Below are positions 11,737-24,786 of a stretch of DNA of 64,000 bases, piece after piece. The number at the start of each line of letters is the position of its first letter. Position 1 is the stretch's first letter. A model generated the notes under the pieces. That model searched no databases. It was not told the DNA's origin and worked only from the letters and a program-made list of their open reading frames with translations. The stretch is taken from NCBI GenBank assembly GCA_000697665.1, contig KL197710.1, forward strand, positions 625,720 to 689,719. Reading direction: 5' to 3'. A program made the translations under genes and the position numbers. The stretch is from Jaapia argillacea MUCL 33604. Taxonomy: Eukaryota > Basidiomycota > Agaricomycetes > Jaapiales > Jaapiaceae.

Positions 11737-14700
11737 ATGACCTCTCATGACGATATCCCCACATCTAGTCACTTCGATGGTGGCCATGTCGATGTTTCTC
11801 GCGCAGAGGTCGCCTTTGATCAGTTATCACGCCAACTTAGTCGACCATCTGTTCCTCAACCAAAAACACTTGGTCAAGACGAAGATATCGAGAATGGACC
11901 AGCCGACTCCGAGGCGGCATTTGATCTCAAGGAATATCTCTCTTCCTCGAACGATGCCCACCAGCGTGCAGGGATCCGACACAAGCATGTCGGTGTCATA
12001 TGGGAGGATCTCCATGTGGATGTAGTCGGAGGGGCGGGCCACAAAGTAAGGTCATTCAATTTTCGTCCGTGCGTTGCACCCATTCACTATAATTCATAGA
12101 TATACGTCGAAACTTTCGAGAGTAGGTGAATTTATGTCAGGCTAGTTCTTACTACTCACCCCAAACATTTACAGTGGCCATCCTTAATTTCTTTGCCTCC
12201 CCTTTGTCATTCGGGTGGGAGGCTCTGACCTCGGCGTTCCCCATGAGCCAACGCCGAAAACAAGATTTAGAGCTACGTACAATAATTCAAAGGTTCTTCT
12301 CTCTTTATTCAATTGAAATCGTGGATACTCATGATTCTCTCATAGATCTTCAGGCTTCCTGAAGCCTGGCGAGATGTGCCTGGTTTTGGGCCGCCCTGGA
12401 TCTGGTTGCACTACCTTCTTGAAGAGTATCGCCAATCGTCGAGGCGAATACGCCAGAGTTGGCGGTCAAGTCAAATATGCAGGCATTGATGCCACTGAAA
12501 TGGCCAAAATGTACAAAGGAGAAGTCGTCTACAATGAAGAAGGCAAGTTGGACATCGACCCTTCGAATTTCCTTCCCTCCTAACGCCTCCAATATCTTGG
12601 TTTAGATGACATCCACATACCAACACTCACGGTTGCACAAACACTTGCCTTCGCGCTAGCCACCAAGACCCCTGGACCAAACGGACGACTCCCCGGTATC
12701 TCGCGCACCGAATTTGATCAAACGGTTATGGATAGCCTCTTGAAGATGCTGAACATCTCTCATACGTCTCAGACTCTCGTCGGTGATGCGTTTGTGCGAG
12801 GCGTATCTGGGGGCGAGCGTAAGCGCGTTAGTATTGCCGAGATGATGGCCACTCGCGCTCGTGTTCAGACCTGGGATAACAGTACACGAGGTTTGGATGC
12901 CTCTACCGCTCTTGACTTCGTTCGTAGTCTGAGAATTATGACGGATGTCCTTGGGCAAACCACATTCGTCACATTGTCAGTACACCATGATCTTTGGCTC
13001 GTTAACATATGCTTGACTTCGTCTCTTACAGATATCAAGCTGGAGAGAGCATCTATGAACTATTTGACAAAGTATTGGTTCTGGACGAAGGCCGACAAGT
13101 CTACTTTGGACCTCCTTCATCAGCGAGGGCATATTTCGAACAGTTGGGGTACAAACCTCTCCCTCGCCAAAGCACCCCCGATTACATCACCGGTTGCACC
13201 GATCCAAACGAGCGGCAATTTCAAACTGGACGGTCTGCAAAGGACGTACCCTCTACCCCTGAGTCTCTGGAAAACGCATACCTATCGTCCCAATTTGGTC
13301 GAGACATGTTTGATTCACTTGAAAAATACAAGCTATTGATGGAAACGGAGAAAGCTGACCAGGAGGCATTTCGTGCCGCCGTAGCTGCAGACAAGAAACG
13401 AGGAGTATCCAAGAAGAGTCCCTATACTGTGGGGTTCATGGGCCAAGTACGGGCGTTATTCTGGCGACGTTTCCAGATGAAATTGCAGGATCGATTTCAA
13501 ATGGTGACGAGCTTTTCTATGTCCCTAGTGCGTTGCTTCTACTGCTAGTATTTATTCTCGACCGTTGGATACTCAAACAAATGCGCATAGATCCTTGCAC
13601 TGGTTATTGGGTCCGCATATATTCAACTTCCTCTCACATCGGCTGGCGCATTCACTCGTGGAAGCGTTTTGTTCGTTGCTATGTTGACTGCTTGCCTAGA
13701 AAACTTTGGGGAGGTAGGTCTTAACTCTCTAGCTCAGAGACATCAACTTAACTGCTTCCCCCCAGATGCCGGCTATGATGTTTGGTCGACCAGTGCTCAA
13801 GAAGCAGGTATGACTGATGTTCCCACTCAGACACAACACCTCGGCTGACACTTAGATCTCGTAGACAGGATACAGCTTTTACCGACCCGCAGCGGTTGCG
13901 GTTGCAAACACTCTTGCCGACCTGCCGTTCTCCGCGATTCGAGTGCTCATCTACGATATCATCGTCTACTTTATGTCAGGCCTAAACCGGTCAGCAGGAG
14001 GGTTCTTCACGTTCCACCTGTTTAATTACCTCACATTCCTGACCATGCAAGGGTTCTTTCGGACACTCGGTTTATTGAGTTCTACCGTTAGCGGGGCCTT
14101 CCGCTGGGCGAATATCTTTGTGCCGAACATGATCGAGTATACTGGGTATATGATTCCAGTGTTTAACATGAAAAGAGCTCTGTTTTGGATTGTGAGTAAA
14201 ATATATTGTGTTTGCCGCTGTGAAAGCTGACGTTCTTCAGTACTACATCAATCCGCTGTCGTACGGTGGGTCTCTCTTCCATCTTAACCATAACCTAGAC
14301 TAATTGAGCCATGCAGCTTTCGCTGGTTGCATCGAGAATGAGTTTATGCGTATCGTGGTAATTTGTCGCACTGGTAGCTGAGCCTAAGAGCGCTTCTCTG
14401 AAACCCTATTTCACTCTAGCTCACATGTGACGGCAACTACATCGTACCCAGGAATCCTCCTGGTGTTTCTAAATACCCGTATGCCTCATTTCCCCTCTGA
14501 TCTATTCGATGTTCAATCTTGGCTCCCCTCTGATTTAGAACTGGTCTTGGCGTCAACCAGGTCTGCACCCTATTTGGAGCATCAGGAGGCCAAGATTTAA
14601 TTGCCGGTCGCTCATATCTGGATATCGGCTATGGGATGATTGTCTCTGATATTTGGCGCCGTAACCTACTGGTCCTGATCGCTTTCTTGATATTCTTCCA

Positions 14701-17552
14701 ATTTACCCAAATCCTTGCGTTGGAGTTCTTCCCAGTATGTGCAACTTCATTCCCCTTCGGCTGATTCTCACCCCCCAACTAGCAATACGGGTGGGGAACG
14801 TCGACTCGTGTATACGCCAAACCGAATTCCGAAACCGAGCAGCTTAATACGGTACTAAAAGAAAAGAAAAATCGGACGACTCCACGCAACTCGGATGTGC
14901 AAATTTCCGAAAAATTTGCCAACGGACAAAGGTGACCGTTATGCACTTATGAAGTCTATTGTGCTGATTACAGTATAGCTCACAACAGACAGCTGGGGGA
15001 AGGGTGTTTACGTGGGAGAATCTGAACTACTATGTCCCCGTGGCAGGCGGTACACGCAGGTTGCTTAACGACGTATCCGGTTATGTCAAACCAGGAACAT
15101 TGACAGCCCTGATGGGTGCATCGGGTGCAGGTGAGTCTTCCGAATTCCATGTTTGCTCGATACTGATGGATTATTAGGGAAAACCACTTGTTTGGATGTC
15201 CTTGCTCAAAGAAAGAATATCGGAGTTATTTCAGGAGACCTCCTCGTCGATGGACGCCCCTTAGATGCTGGATTTGCCCGAGGTACTGCCTACGGTAGGT
15301 ATCCGCTTTGAACAATTGATCCCCTTACTAATCGTAGCGCGAAGCTGAACAAATGGATGTTCACGAGGGCACCGCAACGGTGCGAGAAGCCATGCGCTTC
15401 TCTGCGTACCTTCGCCAGCCGGCTTCTGTTCCAATCAGTGAGAAGAATGCATACGTGGAGGAGATGATCGAGCTCCTCGAACTTCAAGATTTGTCGGAGG
15501 CCCTCATTTTCAGCCTCGACATGGAGGCTCGCAAACGTTTGACCATCGGGGTCGAACTTGCTAGCAAACCTGATCTCCTTTTGTTTTTGGATGAACCTAC
15601 CTCCGGCTTGGATGGCCAAAGTGCATGGAACGTCGTACGTTTCCTGCGCAAACTCGCGCAGAACGGCCAGTGTATTCTCGTCACGATCCACCAACCCTCG
15701 TCTTTGCTATTTGAGAGTTTCGATCGGATTCTCCTCCTCGAAGCTGGTGGCAAGACCGTGTACTTTGGCGACATTGGTACAGACTCATGTGTCGTCCGGG
15801 ATTATTTCGGCCGTCATGGAGCTCAATGCCCCCCCAATGTTAACATGGCCGAGTTTATGCTGGAGGCCATCGGTGCTGGCGTGACCCCTCGCATTGGAGA
15901 CCGAGACTGGGGGGATATATGGCGTGACTCGCCTGAGTGTCGGGCAGTCCATGAAGAAATCCAAGCCCTTAAATCAGAAGGATTATCACGTCCGGTGGCT
16001 GATCATGGAGTGCAAACCACGTGTAAGTTTTCATCGAGCTGATGTGGTTTTCGAATGGTGTTGACACCCTTGCAGACGCCACCTCGTTTTTGTACCAGCT
16101 TCGAATCGTGACGAAACGGAACTTCGTTGCGCTCTGGAGATCTGCCGATTATGTTTTTAGTCGGTTATTCACTCACGCTTGCATTTCGCTATGGGTTTCC
16201 TTGTCATTCCTGCAACTTGGACACACCGTCCGTGATCTTCAGTATCGTGTCTTCGGAATGTATGTCCATTTCTTCCAAGCTGCTGGCAATGTCTGACGAA
16301 TTTTGAATTCAGCTTCTGGTGCTCGATTCTTCCTGTCATCGTTATGAATCAGGTTGAGCCCATGTTTATATTTAATCGAAGTACGCGTTGTTTCCTCTCT
16401 CCTCCCTACAGTCGTTAACCCTTTCACCAGGCATCTTCATTCGAGGTCAGTAATGAACTTATCTCGTCGTGTTCGCGATCTGACACTCCTAAACAGAATC
16501 GTCCAGTCGTATATACAGGTGTGTTCTTGATCTGATCACGTTCTTCAGCATGTTGGTGACGGTATGTTCAGCCCATATGTGTTTGCTATCGGTCAACTGG
16601 TTGGCGAGATACCGTACTCGATATTGTGCGGGATCGTGTACTGGGCACTCATGGTAAGTTCACCAACATATGTGACTCCCCCGAGAACTGACATCCGCCA
16701 AGGTATACCCAATGGGATACGGCCAAGGAGCAGCAGGTCTTCCGGGAACTGGCTTTCAACTACTCCTCATTGTCTTTCTTGAATTGTTCGGTGTCTCATT
16801 AGGGCAACTTATCGGAGCGTTGTCACCCAGCATTCAGGTACGCGTCGTTCACACTCCATGAGAGCAACGAGAAGTAATGTATTACCCAGGTGGCCGTGCT
16901 ATTCAATCCCTTCATTGCCGTGACCCTAAGTACCTTCTGTGGAGTAACAATCCCATATCCAACTATGGCCAAATTCTGGAAGGATTGGCTGTACCAGCTT
17001 GATCCTTACACGCACATGTTGAGTGCAATGCTATCAACTGAGCTTCAGTGAGGACTTTCCTTCACCTGTCCATTGTGCTCGTTAATGACCTGGTAACAGC
17101 GGCCTGTCAATACAGTGCCAGAGCGATGAGTTCTCTGTCTTCAACCCCCCATCAGGCCAGACCTGCCAGACGTGGGCAAGCGACTTTGTTGCTGGCTTTG
17201 GGGGATATCTAGACAATCCCAATGACACTGAAGGTTGTCGATACTGTCAATATAAGGTCTGTTTTCAGTCACTTACCCAAGAATTACGAACAATTCTGAC
17301 TGCCCGTAGGTTGGCGATGAATTTTTCCTGCCCTTGAATATCCGTTACTCTGATCGATGGTGGAACGCTTCACTTCTGCTCGCATTCTTCGGTTCGTGCT
17401 CATGCGATTCCATTGACCCATTCGCTTACCGTTGGAATAGCTTTCAATGTTGTCGCAACGATTCGTGAGTGGCATTTTCGTCCTTTCAAAAATGACGCGA
17501 ATTCATATGGCGGACAGTTGCTTCACGTTACCTTCGTTTCGCCCGGCGATGA
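11737..17552 (+). CDS. PDR-type ABC transporter (ABCG full-length), copy 2
   Basis: This is a tandem paralogue of the transporter at 4084, with the same domain order and, wherever I compared them, the same intron positions. The first ATG at 11737 is preceded by an in-frame GTG and gives [19 protein letters not shown]1 has [19 protein letters not shown], the WDNSTRGLD Walker B variant and a Tyr in place of the switch His. NBD2 has [20 protein letters not shown] and TIHQPSS with a degenerate signature ([10 protein letters not shown]). The protein ends [10 protein letters not shown] with TGA at 17550. The 15-nt exon encoding SIFIR is preserved (16432-16446 region), as are the 22-nt exons. One intron, starting at 12543, begins with GC rather than GT; the reading frame requires it. 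I see no stop or frameshift, so both copies look functional. Confidence 0.92.
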
Positions 17553-17733
17553 GGTTTGCAGGTCGGGTCTGTATCTCGGAACTGGATGGACTGGAGTAGA
17601 TCTGCAACGTTATTAGGATTGCCTAACATAACGAATGTGATCTGGAGTGGCTGTATACAAGTTGGGATTCTTATTGGCGAGGCAGAAATGCTGAGCACAC
17701 TGGATTCGTTAAGAAGATATCGCTGGGGGGTGA

Positions 17734-18316
17734 CTAGTTTTGTGGTGCAGATTGGAACTGGGGAATCTGATGAGAAACAAGAAAGACAGATACCGTAGGA
17801 GAGGCTCACAATGTCACGAAGTTGGCCTTGGGCGTCATTGAATTGCTTTTCAAGATACTTTGACTGGGGGACTGGTAAGAAGCGAACCAGACTGCGACAT
17901 AATACCCTCTGTACCTTCTTGTTCAAGCCATTGATGTCGTCAGTCAACTCCTTCTCCTGATTCTTCAGAGTTCGCTCCATCTCTGGTCGAGGGACCATCA
18001 TAAACCTACAGTCGCCGGCGTTGTGACTTCCGCCATAGCACAACGAGAAGCGAAGGACTCACATCTTCCCGACTCCTTGGTAAAGTTTCGTGTCATTTTT
18101 CAAAGCACCAATCTCGTCGATGGTCAGTTGTAGAATACGTCTCTCTCTTTCCTTTCCAGCAGTTTGTTGTCTTGTCTGAGTCAGGGCGCGCTGTGACTGC
18201 ACAGCTGTTTGTTGGATTTGGACGAGAATCTGGCGGTGGCTTCTTCAGCAACCTAGATGGGATGAAAGCAGCATTCTCGAGACCTTTCTGAGCATGTCAT
18301 CGGAGAGGCTGGCCAT
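17734..18316 (-). CDS. PFD1: Prefoldin subunit 1
   Basis: Five exons, 18316..18284, 18229..18063, 18005..17915, 17863..17810 and 17757..17734, give exactly 122 aa, the usual length for this family. The spliced protein starts MASLSDDMLRKILVQIQQ and contains ALTQTRQQ, KERERRILQLTIDEI and KLYQGVGKMFMMVPRPEME, the hallmarks of prefoldin subunit 1, a beta-type subunit. The C-terminal helix ends LEKQFNDAQGQLRDIFQSA. Prefoldin hands nascent actin and tubulin to the CCT chaperonin in the cytosol. The gene converges on ABC transporter 2 (182 bp apart) and diverges from Snu114 across 274 bp. The last exon has only seven sense codons; reading through its intron would give a long unrelated tail. Confidence 0.88.
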
Positions 18317-18590
18317 GGTGCGAGATGGGCGAGGGGGTCAGGCAAAGATTAGAGGGAGAAGGCAACATTCCGACAAATCCAAAGCTGGAAGGATGATTGA
18401 TCGGTTCGAATTTTTGGCTGCATTCGACGCGCACACTCAAGAACACTCGCGTGTCATCCTCTGTTCCAAGTACCTCATCGTCGAATCCAGGACAGGTCGC
18501 CTGCGGCGTTCTCTTTTGCCACTTGCTTTAGACCGCAAACTCTGCTCTGTGATTTTACTTGAGACCTCTCCGCGCAGCTGAACCAGTACA

Positions 18591-21500
18591 ATGGCCTCGT
18601 TCGAAGATTATGATGAGTTCGGCAATTACATTGGCGCGGACTTGGAGTCTGATGAAGAGGAGGAGATTCATCAGAGTGGGTTTGGTGGGATGGAAGAAGA
18701 GCGGCCCCCACAACCTCTGGAGGGCTTCGAAGAGGAAGGGAATGATGACTTGGCGCTAATGGAGGTTGACTCTGGTGTGTCTGATTTCGCATAAGTTTGT
18801 GACCACGGCCACCTATTCGATCACACAGAACCGACACACAAGGCGGTCGTCCTCCACGAAGACAAACAGTACTATCCGTCCGCTGAAGAGGTGTACGGAC
18901 AAGACGTAGAGACACTCGTGCAGGAGGAGGATACCCAACCTCTGACGGAGCCCATCATTGCTCCAGTCAAGGTTCGAAAATGGGCTGTCGAGGAGAAAGA
19001 TATGCCACAGACGCGTTTCGACAAAGGGTGAGTCGTTGAAGGTCATCAATCTTCCTGGTGCTGATAGCCTCCTAAGCTTCCTCCTAAACATGATGTCGTT
19101 CCCGGAATTCATTCGCAACGTAGCTGTTGTTGGGCACCTGCATCATGGCAAGACATCACTGTTGGATATGCTGATATTCGAAACACATCAACTTGTCTGG
19201 GACGCAGATAAGCCAGTCAGTCCCCCACTTAACACTTCAGAACCAAGAAAATAATGTGCTTTGTTCAGTTACGGTATACAGACACCCATCATTTGTCGCG
19301 GGAACGAGAAATCTCTATCAAATCTTCCCCCATGTCCCTCATCTTGTCAAACAGTGCGGGCAAATCACACTTGGTTCATCTTGTGGACACTCCAGGACAT
19401 GTCAATCTCGTGGATGAAGTTGCTTCCGCCATCCGGTTGGTCGATGGCATTATACTTGTTGTCGATGTCGTGGAAGGAGTACGTTGCTTCAATTCGCAGT
19501 CATTGAACATACACGATAACTATCGCCCAGGTTATGGTTAATACAGAGGCCGTGCTTCGCCACGCCATCCAAGAAGGTGTCGCAATTACACTTGTTGTAA
19601 ACAAGATTGACCGTCTCATTCTGGAGCTCCGCATACCCCCCGCCGACGCTTTCTACAAAATCAAGCACACTATTGAGGAGATTAATACTTTCATCAGGTT
19701 TGCCTCTCTTTCGTACTCCCTTTCGTCAGCTCTGAGGTCTTTTGTAGTGCCATCAATCCCGACCCTGATCTTCGTCTAAGCCCGGAGAACGGCAACGTTG
19801 CTTTTGCAAGTACTGACCTTCATTGGTGTTTCACCCTTCGATCGTTCGCACAAATGTATTCTAACGCCTATGGTAAGCTTCAACGGCCAATTCATCAGTA
19901 GACATATTGACCTCGGTTCCCTAGGGCCCCTGGATGTACGGTCCTTCGCTGATCGGCTTTGGGGAGACATTTACTTCAATGGGGAGACGCGTAAGTTCAC
20001 TCGCAAACAAGCAGACCCCGAAGCCAAGCGGACTTTCGTGCATTTCATCCTGGAGCCCTTGTACAAGTTATATAGCCAAGTGCTGAGCGAAGACACGGAG
20101 ACCCTGAAGGGCACCCTTGGTGAATTGGGAATACAGTTGAAATCAGTGATGTACAAGATGGATGTTCGCCCTTTGCTGAAGGCCGTGTTGGACCAATTCT
20201 TTGGGCCTGCGACCGGGTTAGTGGATATGATTGTGGAGAAGATCCCATCGCCATTGGAAGGAGCTGCCGATAAGGTAACTCTTCACCTTGTTGTCTCCGA
20301 AGTAAAATTTGATTGTCCTTATGTTTTTAGATCACACGAACATACACAGGCCCTCAGAGTTCCGACCTGGTAGCTTCAATGAAGGCCTGTGACCCAGAGG
20401 CGCCTGTAATGGTCCAGATTACCAAACTGTACCACACCACGGATGCACAATCCTTCAGGGCATTTGGACGAATCTTGAGCGGCACTCTCCGCAAGGGAAT
20501 GGAAGTCAAGGTCCTTGGCGAGGGATACTCGCCAGAGGACGAGGAGGACATGCTGAGGACGCACGTGGAGGACATCTGGCTGAGTGAATCACGGTAAGCG
20601 CAGTATTGAGTTTGCGAACTCCACATTGATGTTTGTGGCCCCTAGATACTTCATTCCAGCCGAGGAGGCTCCCGCCGGAAACCTTATTCTTCTAGGTGGA
20701 GTCGATGCTTCAATAACGAAAACTGCGACTATTGCAGCTGCCGACATTGATGATGATCTCTACATCTTCCAACCCATCAAACACATGACGCAGTCGGTCC
20801 TCAAGATAGCAATCGAGCCTGTCGCTCCATCAGAATTACCGAAGATGTTGTCAGGTCTGCGGAGCATAAACAAATCGTACCCTCTGGTGTCCACCAAGGT
20901 TGAAGAAAGCGGCGAACACGTAGTGATTGGGACAGGCGAGTTGTACCTGGATTGCGTGATGCATGACCTTCGGAGGTTGTTCTCTGAGATTGAGATCAAG
21001 GTGTCGGATCCTGTCACCAAGTTCTGCGAGACGGTGTTGGAGACGAGTGCGCTGAAGTGTTATGCTGATACGCCAAATAAGAAGTGAGATCCCACGTCGT
21101 CATAGTGCACTCCCGTGTCTGGCCATCTGACCACCCCTCTGTAGAAATCGTCTTACAATGATTGCCGAACCCCTTGAAAAAGGCATTGCAGAGGACATTG
21201 AGACCGGCCGAGTTACTATGCGGATGACTGCCAAGGAACGCGGGACTTTCTTCCAGGAGAAGCACCAGTGGGATCTCCTCGCTTCGCGATCCATTTGGGC
21301 CTTTGGTCCTGATGATAGTGGTGCCAATGTCTTGTTGGATGACACTCTACCATCACAGGTCTGTGAGCAGACTACCCGTACAGAGTCGCCACCCTGACCG
21401 CTTCCCAGGTCGATAAGAAGATGCTTGGCACCGTAAGGGAACATATCAAGCAAGGTTTCCAATGGGGTGCTCGAGAAGGACCTCTATGTGACGAACGTGA

Positions 21501-22239
21501 GCAGCACGCAGGGTGTCCGCCTTACTACCCGTGAAACTGATCCTATGCACATTAGCGATGCGAAATGTCAAGTTCCGTATCCTTGACGCTAGTTTGGCCC
21601 AAGAACCAATTTTCCGCGGTGGAGGACAGATAGTCCCTACTGCACGTCGAGTCTGTTACTCCTCGTTCCTGATGGTGAGGACCTTACCACTCGACCAAAT
21701 CTTTGTCGCTGAAAATCTTCACCCACAGGCCGCTCCTCGATTAATGGAACCAATCTACTATGTTGAGGTACAAGCCCCGGCAGATTGCATCTCAGCCGTA
21801 TATACAGTTCTTGCCCGAAGACGTGGACACGTCACACAAGACATTCCGAGAGCCGGCTCGCCATTGTACACCGTCAAAGCGCTGATTCCGGTCATGGACG
21901 CTAACGGTTTTGAGACCGACCTGAGAACGGCGACACAAGGTCAGGCGTTCTGTCTTCAAGTGTTCGACCATTGGTCCATCGTACCAGGTTTGTGCTTCTT
22001 GCTTCACGTCATGCGAGAATTATACCTGATGTCGTGGCGGCCCCAAAGGTGATCCCACGGATAACAGCCTGAAGCTTCGACCATTGGAACCGGCATCCGG
22101 CCAGTCGCTGGCGAGAGACTTCGTTCTGAAAACCCGTCGGCGTAAAGGTCTTGGAGACCAGATTGCCGTCTCAAAGTATCTCGACGATGAGTTTGTGCTG
22201 GCCCTATCAGCGTCTGGCCACGCCGATTTGCTCGGTTAG
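18591..22239 (+). CDS. SNU114: U5 snRNP GTPase Snu114/EFTUD2
   Basis: The multi-exon gene begins [20 protein letters not shown], a strong match to the EFTUD2/Snu114 N-terminus, followed by an acidic stretch. The EF-2-like GTPase core is clear: G1 [10 protein letters not shown]3 DTPGH and G4 NKID. Downstream segments [43 protein letters not shown] and [17 protein letters not shown] follow EF-2 domain order through domain IV and the C-terminal fold ([20 protein letters not shown]). Snu114 regulates Brr2 and spliceosome activation and disassembly in the nucleus. The protein ends in ASGHADLLG, close to the family's end. Introns were recognised at many points by frame changes; for example AYG joins PLDV across an intron that stays partly open in frame. 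I did not list every junction. Confidence 0.9.
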
Positions 22240-22503
22240 GATGTACTTGTCGCGTATATGTCGGATGTAGATTACTGCAATAAGTATGCTATGTTGTTTG
22301 TTCGCGGAGGGATCAAGGGAGTGTTTGTTCGCATGATCATAAGCGGGAGTGTGGGAAATGGTAATTGCTAGAACGTGACGTGGCACATCGTGGCGTGGAG
22401 AATATAGAGCGACGTGTCTGACCGTCTTTCACTCACTGCACCTCTCTCCTTTTCCTTTCTCATTCTCCAGTTTTTATCCCCCGTCACGGTCCTTCGTATC
22501 ACA

Positions 22504-24575
22504 ATGCGAAGAGTAGCGCTCTCCGCTCTCCTTGCCTTCGCGGTTGTCGCCGTGTCTGCATCAGAGGACAAACCCCTCTTCCACGTAGGCCCTCATTCTC
22601 TCATATTTTTGCCACACAACAGACTCAACCGTATCAATTTCATAGCCAACTGAAATCAAGGCACCCTTCATCGAGCAATTCACAGAGGGATGGGAGTCAC
22701 GGTGGACGCCATCTGAGGCGACCAAGAAGACTCCTGTTGGCAGCGAAACCTTCAGTTATGTCGGTCAGTGGGCGATCGAGGACCCCTCCGTCGTCTTCAT
22801 CGAAGGCGACAAGGGCCTCGTCGCCAAGTCAAAGGCCGCTCATCATGCCATCTCTGCTCCCTTCTCCAAACCCGTTGACTTCAGCAAGGAGCCTTTAGTG
22901 GTTCAGTATGAAGTCAAGTATCAGAAGGGTGGCAACTGTGGTGGTGGATACGTGAAGCTTCTGCAAGATGGTTTCCAGACTAGCGGGAAGGAATTCGATG
23001 ATAAGACACCTTGGGTTGTCATGTTCGGTCCCGATTTGACTTGCCCTGGCACCAAGGTTCGTGGCTATATGCCCAATGTCTGACATGTTTTGACCCTATC
23101 TTTGTATAGTTACACTTCATCTTCCGTCACAAGAACCCGAAGACCGGCGAATACGAGGAGAAGCACCTTAAAGTACCACCCAAGCCTTCAATTGAGAAAT
23201 TGACTAATCTTTATACGCTCGTTCTTAAGTGAGTTGTCTCGACTCTCGAGTCTAACGACGTACTGATTTGACCTTGCTTGTAGCCCTGACAACACGTATG
23301 ATGTCTTATTCAACGGCGAAAGCGTCAGTCACGGAAGCGTCCTTGAAGACTTCGATCCCGCTGTCAACCCTCCAAAGGAAATCGACGATCCTGAGGACAA
23401 GAAGCCTTCAACGTGGGTTGATGAGAAGAGGATTGCCGACCCCGAGGCCACCAAAGTGAGTCTGAGTTTACTTGTTGCTGAAGTATATCTGATTTCTGCT
23501 CATAGCCCGAGGACTGGGATGAGGAGGCTCCTTACGAGATTCTCGACGAGGAAGCTGAGAAGCCCGATGGTTGGCTAGATGATGAGCCAGAGATGGTTCC
23601 TGATCCTGGTGAGCCCCTTTATTTTTCCAGCTGGCGTTGACGATGCTCATTCCTCCCGACAGACTCCGAGAAACCTGAAGAGTGGGATGATGAGGAAGAT
23701 GGAGAATGGATTGCGCCCACTATCCGCAACTCCAAGTGTGACGAAGCTCCTGGCTGTGGCGAGTGGAAGCGGTACGAATTTGCTCACTATTGTTTCGACA
23801 CCTTCCTGATTTCCATTTTCACAGACCCTACAAGGCTAACCCTGCCTACAAAGGCAAATGGTATGCCCCCATGATCGATAACCCCGCTTACATTGGCGAG
23901 TGGTCCCCGCGAAAGATCCCCAACCCTGGTTACTTTGAGGACTCTACTCCCGTCAAGAGCCTTGACAAGATTGTGAGACCTATTGCTCGACAGCACCTTC
24001 TGTTCTTGTCTGACCTTACTTTGTCTAGGGCGGTGTTGGTATCGAACTTTGGACCATGACTGAAGACATCCTCTTTGATAACATCTATGTCGGCCATTCG
24101 CTCGAAGATGCCAAGGCCTTGGCTGCTGAGACTTACGAGGTTAAGAAGCCTCTCGAAGAGGCCGAGTCCAAGGTCGCTGAGAAGGTCGAGGAAGAGGAGG
24201 GAGCTATCTCCTTCCAGGATGATCCCCTCGCCTTCATTCGCCAGAAAGCCATCGCTTTCATTGAGCTCGCCCAACTTGATCCCATGCTTGCCGTCCGCAC
24301 TCACCCTGATGCTGCTGCGGCTCTATCTGTCGCACTCCTCACCTTCTTTGGTATGGTTGGTGCTCTTTTCGGACTCGTCGGCGCTTCGCAGAAACCCATT
24401 ACGAAGGTGAGCTTTGCATCTTTATGATAAACCATCCTTTGCTAAGATTGCCTTACAGTCGCACAAGAAGACTGATGCTCCTACACCGGATGATAAACAA
24501 AAGGCTGAGACTGCTCCTGTAGCGCCCGCTGGTGGTGAGGGGAAGGAAGATGGACCTGTTAAGAAGCGTAAATAG
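22504..24575 (+). CDS. Calnexin, ER lectin chaperone
   Basis: The protein opens with a signal peptide, [20 protein letters not shown]. The luminal lectin domain contains [36 protein letters not shown] and MFGPDLTC, characteristic of calnexin/calreticulin. The P-domain carries the two repeat types, for example [17 protein letters not shown] and [13 protein letters not shown], then [17 protein letters not shown] and [15 protein letters not shown] single transmembrane segment, near [19 protein letters not shown], and a short charged tail ending KKRK make it membrane-bound calnexin rather than soluble calreticulin; the basic tail probably supports ER retention. Several short introns interrupt it, most where donor GTGAG is followed by an in-frame AG. 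It binds monoglucosylated N-glycans during folding. It stands alone between Snu114 and the Coq1 gene, transcribed toward the latter. Confidence 0.93.
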
Positions 24576-24786
24576 GCTATCGTTGTAATGGGCTTTTCTT
24601 CTGTGCCTTGCTTTTTCTTTGCTTGACAGCTTTAAAATGACACTTGGTATTTAAAGAGCAATCTTTTCTGGGTGATGTGAGATTCGAATGTTCGGAAACA
24701 AGTGTCAATGCCTGTTCGAGGATGGATGCAGGAACGTCGCCGTGATCTATTGGAGAGCCAAAAGTCCAGCGGTCAACAGTAACTAA

